Shown here: positions 25,526 to 33,309 of the stretch, piece by piece | Position numbering within the stretch: the stretch's first letter is position 1 | Layout of the letters: the number at the start of each line of letters is the position of its first letter | DNA from: Akkermansiaceae bacterium | GTDB taxonomy: Bacteria; Verrucomicrobiota; Verrucomicrobiia; Verrucomicrobiales; Akkermansiaceae | NCBI GenBank assembly: GCA_013041925.1 | Contig: JABDRB010000009.1 | Location: 124,001 to 188,000 of the forward strand | Reading direction: 5' to 3' | Length of the DNA: 64,000 nucleotides | Translations under genes and position numbers: made by a program | The notes under the pieces: generated by a model | The model's input: only the letters and a program-made list of their open reading frames with translations | Database searches by the model: none | What the model was told of the DNA's origin: nothing

Positions 25526-26236
25526 CTAATCATTTACCGGGGATATCGAGCGCACTTCGGCCTCGGATAAGGTTCGGTATTGCCCTGGTTTCAGCTCGGG
25601 ATCGAGCTGGATTTTCCCGACGCTGAGTCGGTGGAGTGCGGTGACGCGGTTGCCGACGGCATGAAACATCCGCTTGATCTGGTGGTAGCGGCCTTCGTAG
25701 AGGGTGAGTCTTGCTTGGCGGGGTGTGAGGATCTCGAGCTCGGCGGGACGGGTGGTGAGGTCTTCGTAAGCGAAATAAATCCCCTGGGTAAAGTGCGCAT
25801 GGGTTTCCTGCGTGATCGGTTCGGCTGTTTCCACGAGGTAGACTTTAGGCACGCCATCACGTTTGTGATGCGGGGGGTCGGTGAGTTGGCGCGACCATTT
25901 TCCATCGTTGGTGAGGATGAGTAGGCCGGTGGTGGCGCGGTCGAGTCTTCCGGCAATGTGCAGGGTTTGCGGCTCGTCGATGAGTTCCATCACGGTGGGG
26001 TGCTGGAGATCGGTGGTGGCGCTGAGGTATCCCGCAGGTTTGTTGAGCATGATGTAAACCGGGGTGTCGGCGCGCAGCAGGACACCATCGAGCTCGACCT
26101 GCGTGAAGTCACCAATCTCACATTGGCTGTCTTTTTCTATCGCACCTTCCACGCGCACCCGGCCGGCTGCGAGGATCGGTCGGATCGCACGACGGCCATG
26201 TGGCGAGTGGTGATAGAGGAAGCGATCCAGTCTCAT
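25526..26236 (-). CDS. RsuA/RluB-family rRNA pseudouridine synthase
   Basis: Isomerises specific uridines of ribosomal RNA. The 236-residue protein has an N-terminal S4-like RNA-binding domain (MRLDRFLYHH to about residue 45) and the catalytic core with GRLDRATTGLL (catalytic aspartate D99), LNKPAGYLS and a late EGRYHQIKRMFHAVGN block. The last two are standard for the RsuA/RluB/RluE/RluF group; assignment to 16S U516 (RsuA) is likely but not certain. It is ten bases from the fucU-like gene on the same strand. Confidence 0.9.
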   Translation of the reverse strand: MRLDRFLYHHSPHGRRAIRPILAAGRVRVEGAIEKDSQCEIGDFTQVELDGVLLRADTPVYIMLNKPAGYLSATTDLQHPTVMELIDEPQTLHIAGRLDRATTGLLILTNDGKWSRQLTDPPHHKRDGVPKVYLVETAEPITQETHAHFTQGIYFAYEDLTTRPAELEILTPRQARLTLYEGRYHQIKRMFHAVGNRVTALHRLSVGKIQLDPELKPGQYRTLSEAEVRSISPVND

Positions 26237-26246
26237 ATCGGATCAG

Positions 26247-26681
26247 TCAGTCCGTGGGTGTGACACCTTTTTTGAGGATGATGTTGCCGTATTTGGCGGT
26301 TTCTCCGGTCATAACGACAGCAAAGGCGTCTTGGGCTCTATCATAGAAAGGAAAGCGGTCGAGGCGGCTGATGGCGGGAGCTTGGGGTGCGTGATGATGG
26401 ATGGGGACGAGGTAGGAAGCCTCGACGGCGGGGTCAAGGGTATCACCCTCCACGGCGGCCATCATGATCAGTGGCGCGTCGGCGTAGGTATCGAGTTCAA
26501 AGAGGGGTAGGATGCCATCAAGCAGGGCTGGGATACGGAGGCCGTCGGCGCGCAGGACCCGGTCATTAAAACGATCACCAGGGAAGTGGGCGTCGGCGAG
26601 AACGATTTCATCCCCGTGTCCCATACGGCTGAGGACGGCGAGAAGTTCCGGGGAGATGAGGGGTGAGATTCCTTTGAGCAT
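26247..26681 (-). CDS. fucU: RbsD/FucU-family mutarotase (L-fucose mutarotase-like)
   Basis: Interconverts alpha and beta anomers of a sugar, L-fucose for FucU. The 144-residue protein begins [14 protein letters not shown] and has the family's [14 protein letters not shown] block with its histidines and aspartate, and the closing [10 protein letters not shown]. The frame is open to 26744, but the ATG at 26681 matches the family start exactly. Other fucose-pathway genes are not adjacent, so the in vivo sugar is inferred from the family. It is probably co-transcribed with the pseudouridine synthase gene. Confidence 0.88.
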   Translation of the reverse strand: MLKGISPLISPELLAVLSRMGHGDEIVLADAHFPGDRFNDRVLRADGLRIPALLDGILPLFELDTYADAPLIMMAAVEGDTLDPAVEASYLVPIHHHAPQAPAISRLDRFPFYDRAQDAFAVVMTGETAKYGNIILKKGVTPTD

Positions 26682-26869
26682 GGTGTGAGTGGTTGTGGGG
26701 GGGATGGCACACGATCGCGGGGGGCATCGCAGAGTGCATGGCAACCTTGACCTGTTTTCCTCTGCGCATCAAGCCCTAGCATCTTGAACCAGACCGCGCG
26801 GGCTTTCTCGCCTTGGCAGGTATCGTCTTGACGTATCGTAGAGGCGTGGATAGCAACGGTGTCGAGCTT

Positions 26870-27424
26870 ATGAAAAATATGATCAAATATGGAGTATCAC
26901 TCGGTGCCTGTGCGCTGGTCGCGGCGTGTGGATCATCGGGAGTGGGAGGCACAGCCACCAGTGGTGGTGATGCTGTTGCAGGAGATTGGAAAAAGGTCGC
27001 GGGTGTCACCCATGCCGTGACAGGAAACCGCGAGGTGATGAAGGCCAAGGTCGATGGGGGTGAGGTGGTGGCGATGTTGGTTTGGCGCGATTATAGTGCT
27101 GCGCTTGATGGAGCCATTTCTAAGTGGTATGGCGACATGGCGACCCCGCCACCGAAGTTTGTGGTCGAGTCGCTGATGATTTCCATCGACGGCAAAGGGA
27201 TGATCATTCCGCAGGCGAAGTCCCGCTACTTGGCATCGCAGTGGATGAATGGCTTGAGCCATCTTGGTATCAACCAACGCGGTGAGCAACTGCGTGTGCT
27301 TGTCGATGTGGGTGATGGCGCCGAGGGCTGGACGGCCACCTATGTGGTGAACGCTCAAAATCTTAGCCTGATCTCACACGAGGTCAGGGATGGTGCGGAG
27401 GTGCATAACGAGGTGGTGGAATGA
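26870..27424 (+). CDS. Small predicted lipoprotein, unknown function
   Basis: A protein of 184 residues with the lipoprotein signal MKNMIKYGVSLGACALVAAC (lipidated cysteine about residue 20), then a Gly/Ser linker. The mature domain contains VVAMLVWRDYSAALDGAISK and a strand pattern ending YVVNAQNLSLISHEV. I do not recognise the family. The frame is open back to a TTG at 26813, but the ATG at 26870 gives a proper signal peptide. The last bases overlap the MGMT-family gene (ATGA), so the two are translationally coupled. Confidence 0.7.
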   Translation: MKNMIKYGVSLGACALVAACGSSGVGGTATSGGDAVAGDWKKVAGVTHAVTGNREVMKAKVDGGEVVAMLVWRDYSAALDGAISKWYGDMATPPPKFVVESLMISIDGKGMIIPQAKSRYLASQWMNGLSHLGINQRGEQLRVLVDVGDGAEGWTATYVVNAQNLSLISHEVRDGAEVHNEVVE

Positions 27425-27756
27425 AACGATTGCCCACCGAGTTTGAGCAGCGTGTTTACGACCTTGTTCGCCGTGTCCCTGCGGGGAAAGTGGTGACCTA
27501 CGCATCGTTGGCGCGCGCGCTTCATTGCGGGTCGGCTCAGGCGATCGGACAAGCGCTCAAACGCAACCCGTTTGCACCCGATGTGCCGTGCCATCGGGTG
27601 ATTACGTCAAGCCTAACGGTTGGTGGTTATTTAGGATCAACAGGTGGATCCAAGCTGAGGAAAAAGATTGATCTTCTCCGTGCCGAAGGGGTGGAGTTTG
27701 ACGCGGTCGGGGCCTTGACCACCAAGGATGCGGTGATGGTGGATGGGGTGGTATAA
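27421..27756 (+). CDS. MGMT-family alkylated-DNA repair protein
   Basis: A single-domain protein of 111 residues matching the C-terminal DNA-binding domain of O6-alkylguanine-DNA alkyltransferases: VPAGKVVTYASLARAL (recognition helix) and the active-site PCHRV with C57. Alkyltransferase-like proteins replace this cysteine with tryptophan; here it is intact, so real alkyl transfer is possible despite the absence of the usual N-terminal domain. It starts inside the stop codon of the upstream lipoprotein gene. Tail-to-tail with the P-loop gene. Confidence 0.88.
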   Translation: MKRLPTEFEQRVYDLVRRVPAGKVVTYASLARALHCGSAQAIGQALKRNPFAPDVPCHRVITSSLTVGGYLGSTGGSKLRKKIDLLRAEGVEFDAVGALTTKDAVMVDGVV

Positions 27757-27765
27757 ACACGCCAT

Positions 27766-28383
27766 TTACGGGTGCATGTCGCCTACCGCGTCGTAGCAGA
27801 GCAGGAGTGACTCACGGATGTTGCCGCGAGTTTGATGCCACCAAGATGGGAAGTGCGTGCGTAACGCATCATAGTGATCCGGAGCGAGTGCCTGAACGCA
27901 GCGGTCGAGCAGCGAGATCGCGGGGTCGAGGTGGAGTAAACATGGAAGCTTGGATGCCCGGTGACGGGTGACGAGCAGCGCGTGGGCGTCGCGGGTGAGC
28001 GCGTAAAATTTCCGTCGTGCGATCCAGCTGAGTTGTTCTTCGCCGTCGAGGATGATGGTTTTCCCGATACAATGGGCCAAAGCTTGCCAGCTCTTTGGAT
28101 CTAGCGTGGAATTTTCGCGGTTGAGAAAGAGATCGAGGGATTCGTGACCGTCCTGATGGAGGCGTTTTTTCCAAGCATCGAGGAAGGTGGTTTTGCCTGA
28201 CCCGTGCCGGCCAGTGAGGGTGGCTCGTCGTCCGAGTTTCTGCCAGCGGGTTTCGATGGATGGCCACGATGTGTCGGCCCACGCTGGATTGAATGTGAGT
28301 AGACGCTCGACGCGGTCGGTCGCGAACGGGTTGTCATGGGCTTGCACTAGTTGTTGTAGAGTTGATTCCGTGCGTTCGCCCAC
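27766..28383 (-). CDS. Small P-loop ATPase-like protein
   Basis: A protein of 205 residues with a Walker A loop GRHGSGKTT (58-66) and a likely Walker B strand TIILDGEEQL (109-118, D113), followed by VTRHRASKLPCLLHLDP, as in small AAA/STAND-like NTPases. No partner domain is attached. Its start overlaps the end of the beta-sandwich gene upstream by 37 bases, indicating coupled expression in an operon with that gene and the DUF3592 gene. The nucleotide-dependent function is unknown. Confidence 0.72.
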   Translation of the reverse strand: MGERTESTLQQLVQAHDNPFATDRVERLLTFNPAWADTSWPSIETRWQKLGRRATLTGRHGSGKTTFLDAWKKRLHQDGHESLDLFLNRENSTLDPKSWQALAHCIGKTIILDGEEQLSWIARRKFYALTRDAHALLVTRHRASKLPCLLHLDPAISLLDRCVQALAPDHYDALRTHFPSWWHQTRGNIRESLLLCYDAVGDMHP

Positions 28384-28796
28384 ATCGCAATTTTCTTTTT
28401 TCCTGTGATAGGGTTATCCACGGGCGTCAGGGTGATTTTCTCGCCATTCGGGGTGAGGGTGAATGGGTACCGGGATGATGTTTCCTCTGGTTCTTGCACC
28501 GCTTCGAGGGCCCATGCAAGCGACACGATCTGCCCTGAAAAGCTGTAGGGTTCGTTGGGAAGGATGAAGGAAAACGTTTCATGTCGACTCGTTGATGAGC
28601 CAGGGGTGACGGCCCATTCGAGCTCCGAAATAACCTCAATATCTTGGGTGCCACGGCCACTGGTGAACCAGAAAAGGCGGAGGGAAATACCCGTCGTGCT
28701 CGGTGTGGGTAACCAACTCACAGTTCCCGAGATGGTGTCGCCGGGTGTGAACTCAGTGTGATCGTAATCGACTTGGATATGCAGTGAATCAGACAT
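28347..28796 (-). CDS. Arrestin-like beta-sandwich protein, unknown function
   Basis: A protein of 149 residues that starts MSDSLHIQVDYDHTEFTPGD, a strand-turn pattern typical of arrestin-N-like or Ig-like sandwiches (FTPGDTISGTVSW, ETFSFILPNEPYSF, SLAWALEAV). No signal peptide, so probably cytoplasmic. The frame is open to 28895, but the ATG at 28796 (six bases after the DUF3592 stop) is the natural start. The neighbouring DUF3592 protein ends in a comparable domain. Shares 37 bases with the downstream P-loop gene. Confidence 0.65.
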   Translation of the reverse strand: MSDSLHIQVDYDHTEFTPGDTISGTVSWLPTPSTTGISLRLFWFTSGRGTQDIEVISELEWAVTPGSSTSRHETFSFILPNEPYSFSGQIVSLAWALEAVQEPEETSSRYPFTLTPNGEKITLTPVDNPITGKKKIAMWANARNQLYNN

Positions 28797-28801
28797 TTCA
28801 G

Positions 28802-30508
28802 TTAGTGGGTGATATGAGCGGCGAGCACGGTGACCTCGTAGCGGTCTGAGACGTCCGGCCAAATGGCGATGTCGCCCTTGACGTGAAGCGACCACTTGAT
28901 GCGGTTGTGGCTGCTCTTCCAGCTGGGCATGATTTTTCCTGATTGAGTGGGGAGGTCGATGGTGGCAGATCCGGAGATGCTTTTTCTCGGGTCTTGTGTG
29001 TCGATCAAGGCGTGTTGATAAAAGAGCCGGGTGTCGGTCACGGTGTTGGTGCCGCGCCGATACTGGGCTTCCTCTTCACCGACTAAGTAGATGGCAAAGT
29101 GATTCATCCTGTGGCTGCCTGCGCCGACGTTCCATTTTAGTTTGGCGGGTTGGCCGAGGGTGATATTTCCTGGTGTTAGGTTGATTCTGGGGGCGGGGTT
29201 AAACAGCGCGAGCAGGCGGTAGATGATGTTTCCGATCAAGCCGATGCCGATCAGGACAAAGGGGGTGATAAAGAGAATCAAAAACCATTCTGGGTTGTTA
29301 CTCTGCCAAGATTTAATGGCCTGCCAGACAAAGACGGAGGTGATGCCATTCCAGAAAATCCCGATGGCGATGGACCCGATGAACCATTTGACCCGACCGC
29401 TCCCCGGGCTGAAGTCTTTTTGTGCGGAATGATGGAAGTCGTCGGAGCCGGATGCGCTGTGCTGGTGGCTGCTAGGTCGACTGCGGAGGTCGTTGAGGTA
29501 GTCGTCGGATTTTTTTCGTGCGTGGGATCGTTTGCGCAGTGTGTGCCAGAGGCCACCGACCCCGACGGCGATAAAGGGAAGTGGGAATAGGGCAAAAAGT
29601 ACCCACCAGCCGAGGTCGCGATCGATGATCGCCTGCCAGGGTCGATCTGGGTTGACGTAGCAGGTGATGGATTTTCCAGCTGGGTGTTGATCCACTTTTT
29701 TCTGTTTGCCAGCCCGTCCGCTTGAGCTGCCAGACATAAGTCCGGTGGTGTTGGATTTGTAGGGTTTTCCTTGGAATTGGTATTGGTAAAAAATATCCAC
29801 GCTGTAGGTGGTGCCATCGTCACTTGAGTGCGATTCCACACGGCTCCAGATGACTTTGGCGGGTGTGGCCTTCCAGCTTTTGGCGTCGGTGTATTTCATC
29901 CATTGCGGGACGATGACACCAGCGAACACGCCGAGGCCGACGATGGCAAAAACGGAAAAAAAGGGAATGAGGATAGCTTTCGGGGCGTCACCGTTTTTCT
30001 TTTTGGACGACAGCGCGGAGCGTTCCTTATTTTTTTGTTTGCGGGAGACAATGATCAGGCCGATGCCGATGGCGACGAAGCCGGCGCCAAACAGGGCGAA
30101 TGCGAGGCCACCCCAGATGTCACCGGTGCCTGTGATGAGCACGGATTCGGATGGGTCATCTGGGTTGACGTGACAGCGGGTGAGCTTGCCATGTTGATGC
30201 TGCGCGATCAGCTCGCCGAGGTCTTCGTAATCGTCTTCCCCCTTTTTGCTGGCCCAGACGCGGTTGCCCGTGTGGGTCGCTCCTTGCCAGCGGTAGGAAT
30301 AGCTGACGGCAGGTTGAAACGGGGGCGAGGCATTCCGGTCCGCCTTGATTTCCAAGTGGCTGACGGTGCAGTCGACCTCGTCCCAAGCAGAACGATGGAC
30401 GGCATCGTATGCCAATTTAAGTCCGATGACGAGAAAGAGGGAGCTGAAGGCAGTCCAAAACAACCCGAAGATCAGGAGGCCGCGGGATGATTGGGTTGAT
30501 GTTTTCAT
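28802..30508 (-). CDS. Membrane protein with two DUF3592 regions and a C-terminal beta domain
   Basis: A protein of 568 residues. Two copies of a DUF3592-like unit (TM helix, extracytoplasmic strand domain with SYSYRWQGATHTGNRVW or IFYQYQFQGKPYKSNTTG, the HVNPDDPSES or YVNPDRPWQA closing motif, then TM helix) occupy about residues 1-320. Two further TM helices lie near 375-435. The last ~125 residues (RINLTPGNITLGQPAKLKWN onward) form a beta-sandwich resembling the separate protein encoded next. First gene of a probable three-gene operon. Function unknown. Confidence 0.8.
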   Translation of the reverse strand: MKTSTQSSRGLLIFGLFWTAFSSLFLVIGLKLAYDAVHRSAWDEVDCTVSHLEIKADRNASPPFQPAVSYSYRWQGATHTGNRVWASKKGEDDYEDLGELIAQHQHGKLTRCHVNPDDPSESVLITGTGDIWGGLAFALFGAGFVAIGIGLIIVSRKQKNKERSALSSKKKNGDAPKAILIPFFSVFAIVGLGVFAGVIVPQWMKYTDAKSWKATPAKVIWSRVESHSSDDGTTYSVDIFYQYQFQGKPYKSNTTGLMSGSSSGRAGKQKKVDQHPAGKSITCYVNPDRPWQAIIDRDLGWWVLFALFPLPFIAVGVGGLWHTLRKRSHARKKSDDYLNDLRSRPSSHQHSASGSDDFHHSAQKDFSPGSGRVKWFIGSIAIGIFWNGITSVFVWQAIKSWQSNNPEWFLILFITPFVLIGIGLIGNIIYRLLALFNPAPRINLTPGNITLGQPAKLKWNVGAGSHRMNHFAIYLVGEEEAQYRRGTNTVTDTRLFYQHALIDTQDPRKSISGSATIDLPTQSGKIMPSWKSSHNRIKWSLHVKGDIAIWPDVSDRYEVTVLAAHITH

Positions 30509-30527
30509 GGCTTCACTCTTTCATTTC

Positions 30528-31493
30528 TTACCGCAGCCCGACGGCTTTACGGACGCGATCGAGCACCTTGGTGGATTCTGCCCGAGCTTTTTCTGCTCCA
30601 CGGGCGATGACCTGATTGACGTAGTCGAGGTTGTTTTCGAGCTCCTCACGTTTTTCCCGGACGTGGGCGAAGTGTTCCCAGTAGACGTCGAAGACCCGTT
30701 GTTTGAAGTCGCCGTAACCAAAGCCGCCAGCTTCATGGTCGTCGATCATTTGCTGCAGCTGTGATTCGTCGGCAAAGAGCTTGTAAAGCGCGATGACCGT
30801 CGAGCCCTCGGTGGGTTTCGGGTCCTCGACCGGTGTGGAGTCGGTGACGATACGCATGATGGCTTTGCGGATCGCTTTTTTCCCGCCTGTTAGCGGGATC
30901 GTGTTGTGGTAGCTTTTGGACATTTTTTGTCCGTCGAGTCCTGGGACCACGGCGGTGTTTTCCTTGATTTGGACCTCGGGGATGGTGAGGGTATTATCGC
31001 CGAATCGGTCGTTGATTTTACCAGCGAGGTCGCGGGTCATCTCGAGGTGTTGTTTCTGATCTTTCCCGACGGGAACGAGCTCGGCGTCGTAGAGTAAGAT
31101 GTCGGCGGCCATCAAGGTCGGGTAAGCAAACAGGGCGTGGTTGGCATCGAGACCTTTAGCGACTTTGTCTTTATACGAGTGGGCACGCTCGAGGAGTCCC
31201 ATCGGGCAGACGGTCGATAAGATCCACGCGAGTTCGTTGACCTCGGGGATGTCGCTTTGGCGGAAAATGGTCGCCTTATCGGGATCGAGGCCGCAGGCGA
31301 GGAAATCGATGGCAAGGTCTTGGATGTTAGCGCGCAGGGTGTCGGCGTCCGTCATGCTTGTCATCGCATGGTAGTCGGCAATAAAATAAAAGGCATCGCC
31401 CTGGTCCTGAAGGTGGACGGCGGGCTGCATGGCACCGAAGTAGTTGCCGATGTGAAGTTTACCGCTAGGTTGGAGGCCGGTGAGAATACGCAT
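30528..31493 (-). CDS. trpS: Tryptophanyl-tRNA synthetase
   Basis: Charges tRNA-Trp in the cytoplasm. The 321-residue protein is normal length for bacterial TrpS, with the class I signatures HIGN (14-17, in SGKLHIGNYFGA) and KMSKS (190-194), and the VGKDQKQHLEMTRDL tryptophan/tRNA motif. The start MRILTGLQPSG is the standard family N-terminus. It is nineteen bases from the DUF3592 gene on the same strand. Confidence 0.97.
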   Translation of the reverse strand: MRILTGLQPSGKLHIGNYFGAMQPAVHLQDQGDAFYFIADYHAMTSMTDADTLRANIQDLAIDFLACGLDPDKATIFRQSDIPEVNELAWILSTVCPMGLLERAHSYKDKVAKGLDANHALFAYPTLMAADILLYDAELVPVGKDQKQHLEMTRDLAGKINDRFGDNTLTIPEVQIKENTAVVPGLDGQKMSKSYHNTIPLTGGKKAIRKAIMRIVTDSTPVEDPKPTEGSTVIALYKLFADESQLQQMIDDHEAGGFGYGDFKQRVFDVYWEHFAHVREKREELENNLDYVNQVIARGAEKARAESTKVLDRVRKAVGLR

Positions 31494-31639
31494 GCAGGTT
31501 TTTTAATGCGATCGCCGTAAGAAGCAAGAGTCAAGACCACCGATGCGATGAAAAGTTGACCCGTTTAAGTGATGGCACGCCTAGGACGAGGTCCTCGTGA
31601 TCCATCATCGCTCAGGGGTGTTTACGGGGGCAGTTGGTG

Positions 31640-33100
31640 TTACGTCCCGCAGAAGGTTTCGGTGACGATTTCATCCGGCGTCGGCGGCGTCTCGAGGTCG
31701 GCCTCATTTTCCTGCTCGGAGTAGGGAGTGGCGAGCGCATCGGTGAGACGATGGAACGGCGCGTAGTCGCCCGCATAGGCGGCTTGGATCGCTTGCTCGA
31801 CGCGGTGGTTGCGCGGGATCAGGATCGGGTTAGCTGCCCGCAGGCTGGGGAGCCTTTTTGCGGGGTCAGATGCATCGCGCCACTGAGTGAACCAAGTTTC
31901 GAATGGTCCTTTGTCCGTAAACATGGAGGACAACGTTTCTGGACTGTCACCTGCGGCGATACGGGTGAGGTGGCGGAAAAAGAGAGTGAAGTCGATCTGT
32001 TGGTCGGCAAGAAGCGAAAGTCCGCGTTGGATGATGGTTTCAGGCGCATCGACGGGTAGGCCGAATTTAGCTCGGAAGCGTGTCATGTATTGTTGGCCAA
32101 AATAATCAGAAAACTCGGAGAGGGCGGATTTTGCCATGTCGGTGGCACGTTCCGTGTTGTCATCGAATAAGGGGAGCAGGGTTTCGGCAAAACGCGTTAG
32201 ATTCCAAAGGGCTATGCTCGGTTGGTTGCCCCACGCGTAACGTGCTTGCTGGTCGATGGAGCTAAACACACACTGCGGATGGAAGGCGTCCATGAAGGCG
32301 CACGGTCCGTAGTCGATGGTCTCTCCCGAGATGGCGGTGTTATCCGTATTCATCACGCCGTGGATAAAGCCGAGTGACATCCATTGGGCAATGAGCTCCG
32401 CCTGTGATTGAATCACCGATTTTAACAACGTGAGATAAGGGCAGGTGGCATGATTCTGGTTGTGAACCTCGGGGTAGTGCCGCGCGATCGTGTAGTCGGC
32501 AAGTTCGCGCACCGCCTCGCGGTCCTGCTGCGCCGCAAAGTATTGAAACGTGCCAACACGGAGGTGGCTGGCAGCAACACGGGTGAACACAGCACCTGGA
32601 AGCGGGCCGTCTTGGCGTAGGATGGTTTCGCCCGTGGTCACCGCCGCAAGCGCTCGGGTTGTGGGGACACCCAGAGCGTGCATGGCTTCGCTGAGGATGT
32701 ATTCACGCAGCACCGGGCCGAGCGCCGCTTTGCCGTCGCCACCCCGTGAAAAGAGTGTCCGCCCGGAGCCTTTGAGCTGCAGATCTCGGCGGACGCCATC
32801 GGTATCGATGATCTCACCGAGCAGCAGGGCACGACCGTCACCGAGCTGGGGTGAGAAGCCGCCGAACTGGTGGCCGGCGTAGGCTTGAGCCAGTGGTTCG
32901 GCTCCGATGGGTATGGTGTTTCCCGCCAGCATAGCAATCCCTTCAGAGGATGCCAGCCAGTCGGGGTCGATCCTGAGACTGGCTGCCAAGCTGGCATTAA
33001 TACGGATGCCTTCCGGCATGGGGACGCGGGCGGGGTCCTGCTTGGCAAAAAATCGTTCCGGAAGTCGGGCGTAGGTATTGTCGAAGGGAATATCAGGCAT
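31640..33100 (-). CDS. selO: Protein adenylyltransferase SelO (YdiU)
   Basis: A pseudokinase-fold enzyme that transfers AMP from ATP to Ser/Thr/Tyr of target proteins, linked to redox homeostasis. The 486-residue protein has AGHQFGGFSPQLGDGRA, the nucleotide-binding SRGGDGKAALGPVLREY and the metal-binding HGVMNTDNTAISG and DYGPCAFMD blocks. It ends in FCGT, with a single cysteine and no in-frame TGA, so it is not a selenoprotein. It stands alone between trpS and the divergent topoisomerase gene. Confidence 0.95.
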   Translation of the reverse strand: MPDIPFDNTYARLPERFFAKQDPARVPMPEGIRINASLAASLRIDPDWLASSEGIAMLAGNTIPIGAEPLAQAYAGHQFGGFSPQLGDGRALLLGEIIDTDGVRRDLQLKGSGRTLFSRGGDGKAALGPVLREYILSEAMHALGVPTTRALAAVTTGETILRQDGPLPGAVFTRVAASHLRVGTFQYFAAQQDREAVRELADYTIARHYPEVHNQNHATCPYLTLLKSVIQSQAELIAQWMSLGFIHGVMNTDNTAISGETIDYGPCAFMDAFHPQCVFSSIDQQARYAWGNQPSIALWNLTRFAETLLPLFDDNTERATDMAKSALSEFSDYFGQQYMTRFRAKFGLPVDAPETIIQRGLSLLADQQIDFTLFFRHLTRIAAGDSPETLSSMFTDKGPFETWFTQWRDASDPAKRLPSLRAANPILIPRNHRVEQAIQAAYAGDYAPFHRLTDALATPYSEQENEADLETPPTPDEIVTETFCGT

Positions 33101-33309
33101 CGGGTGGTTTTGTAATAGGACGGCTCAGGCCCATTTGCAAAATGTATTCTTTGCCGCTTGCGGCCCGTTGTGTTGTCCAAGCGGTCCTATCCGCCTCGTG
33201 CTGTGTTGCTTCGAGTCGCCGATAAAAGTCGGGGCTTGCATGAATGCTTAAGGATGCTTAAATACTTCTCGCCTCTTTTTGACCTCCCTTTTTCCGACGA
33301 CCTTCCCCC

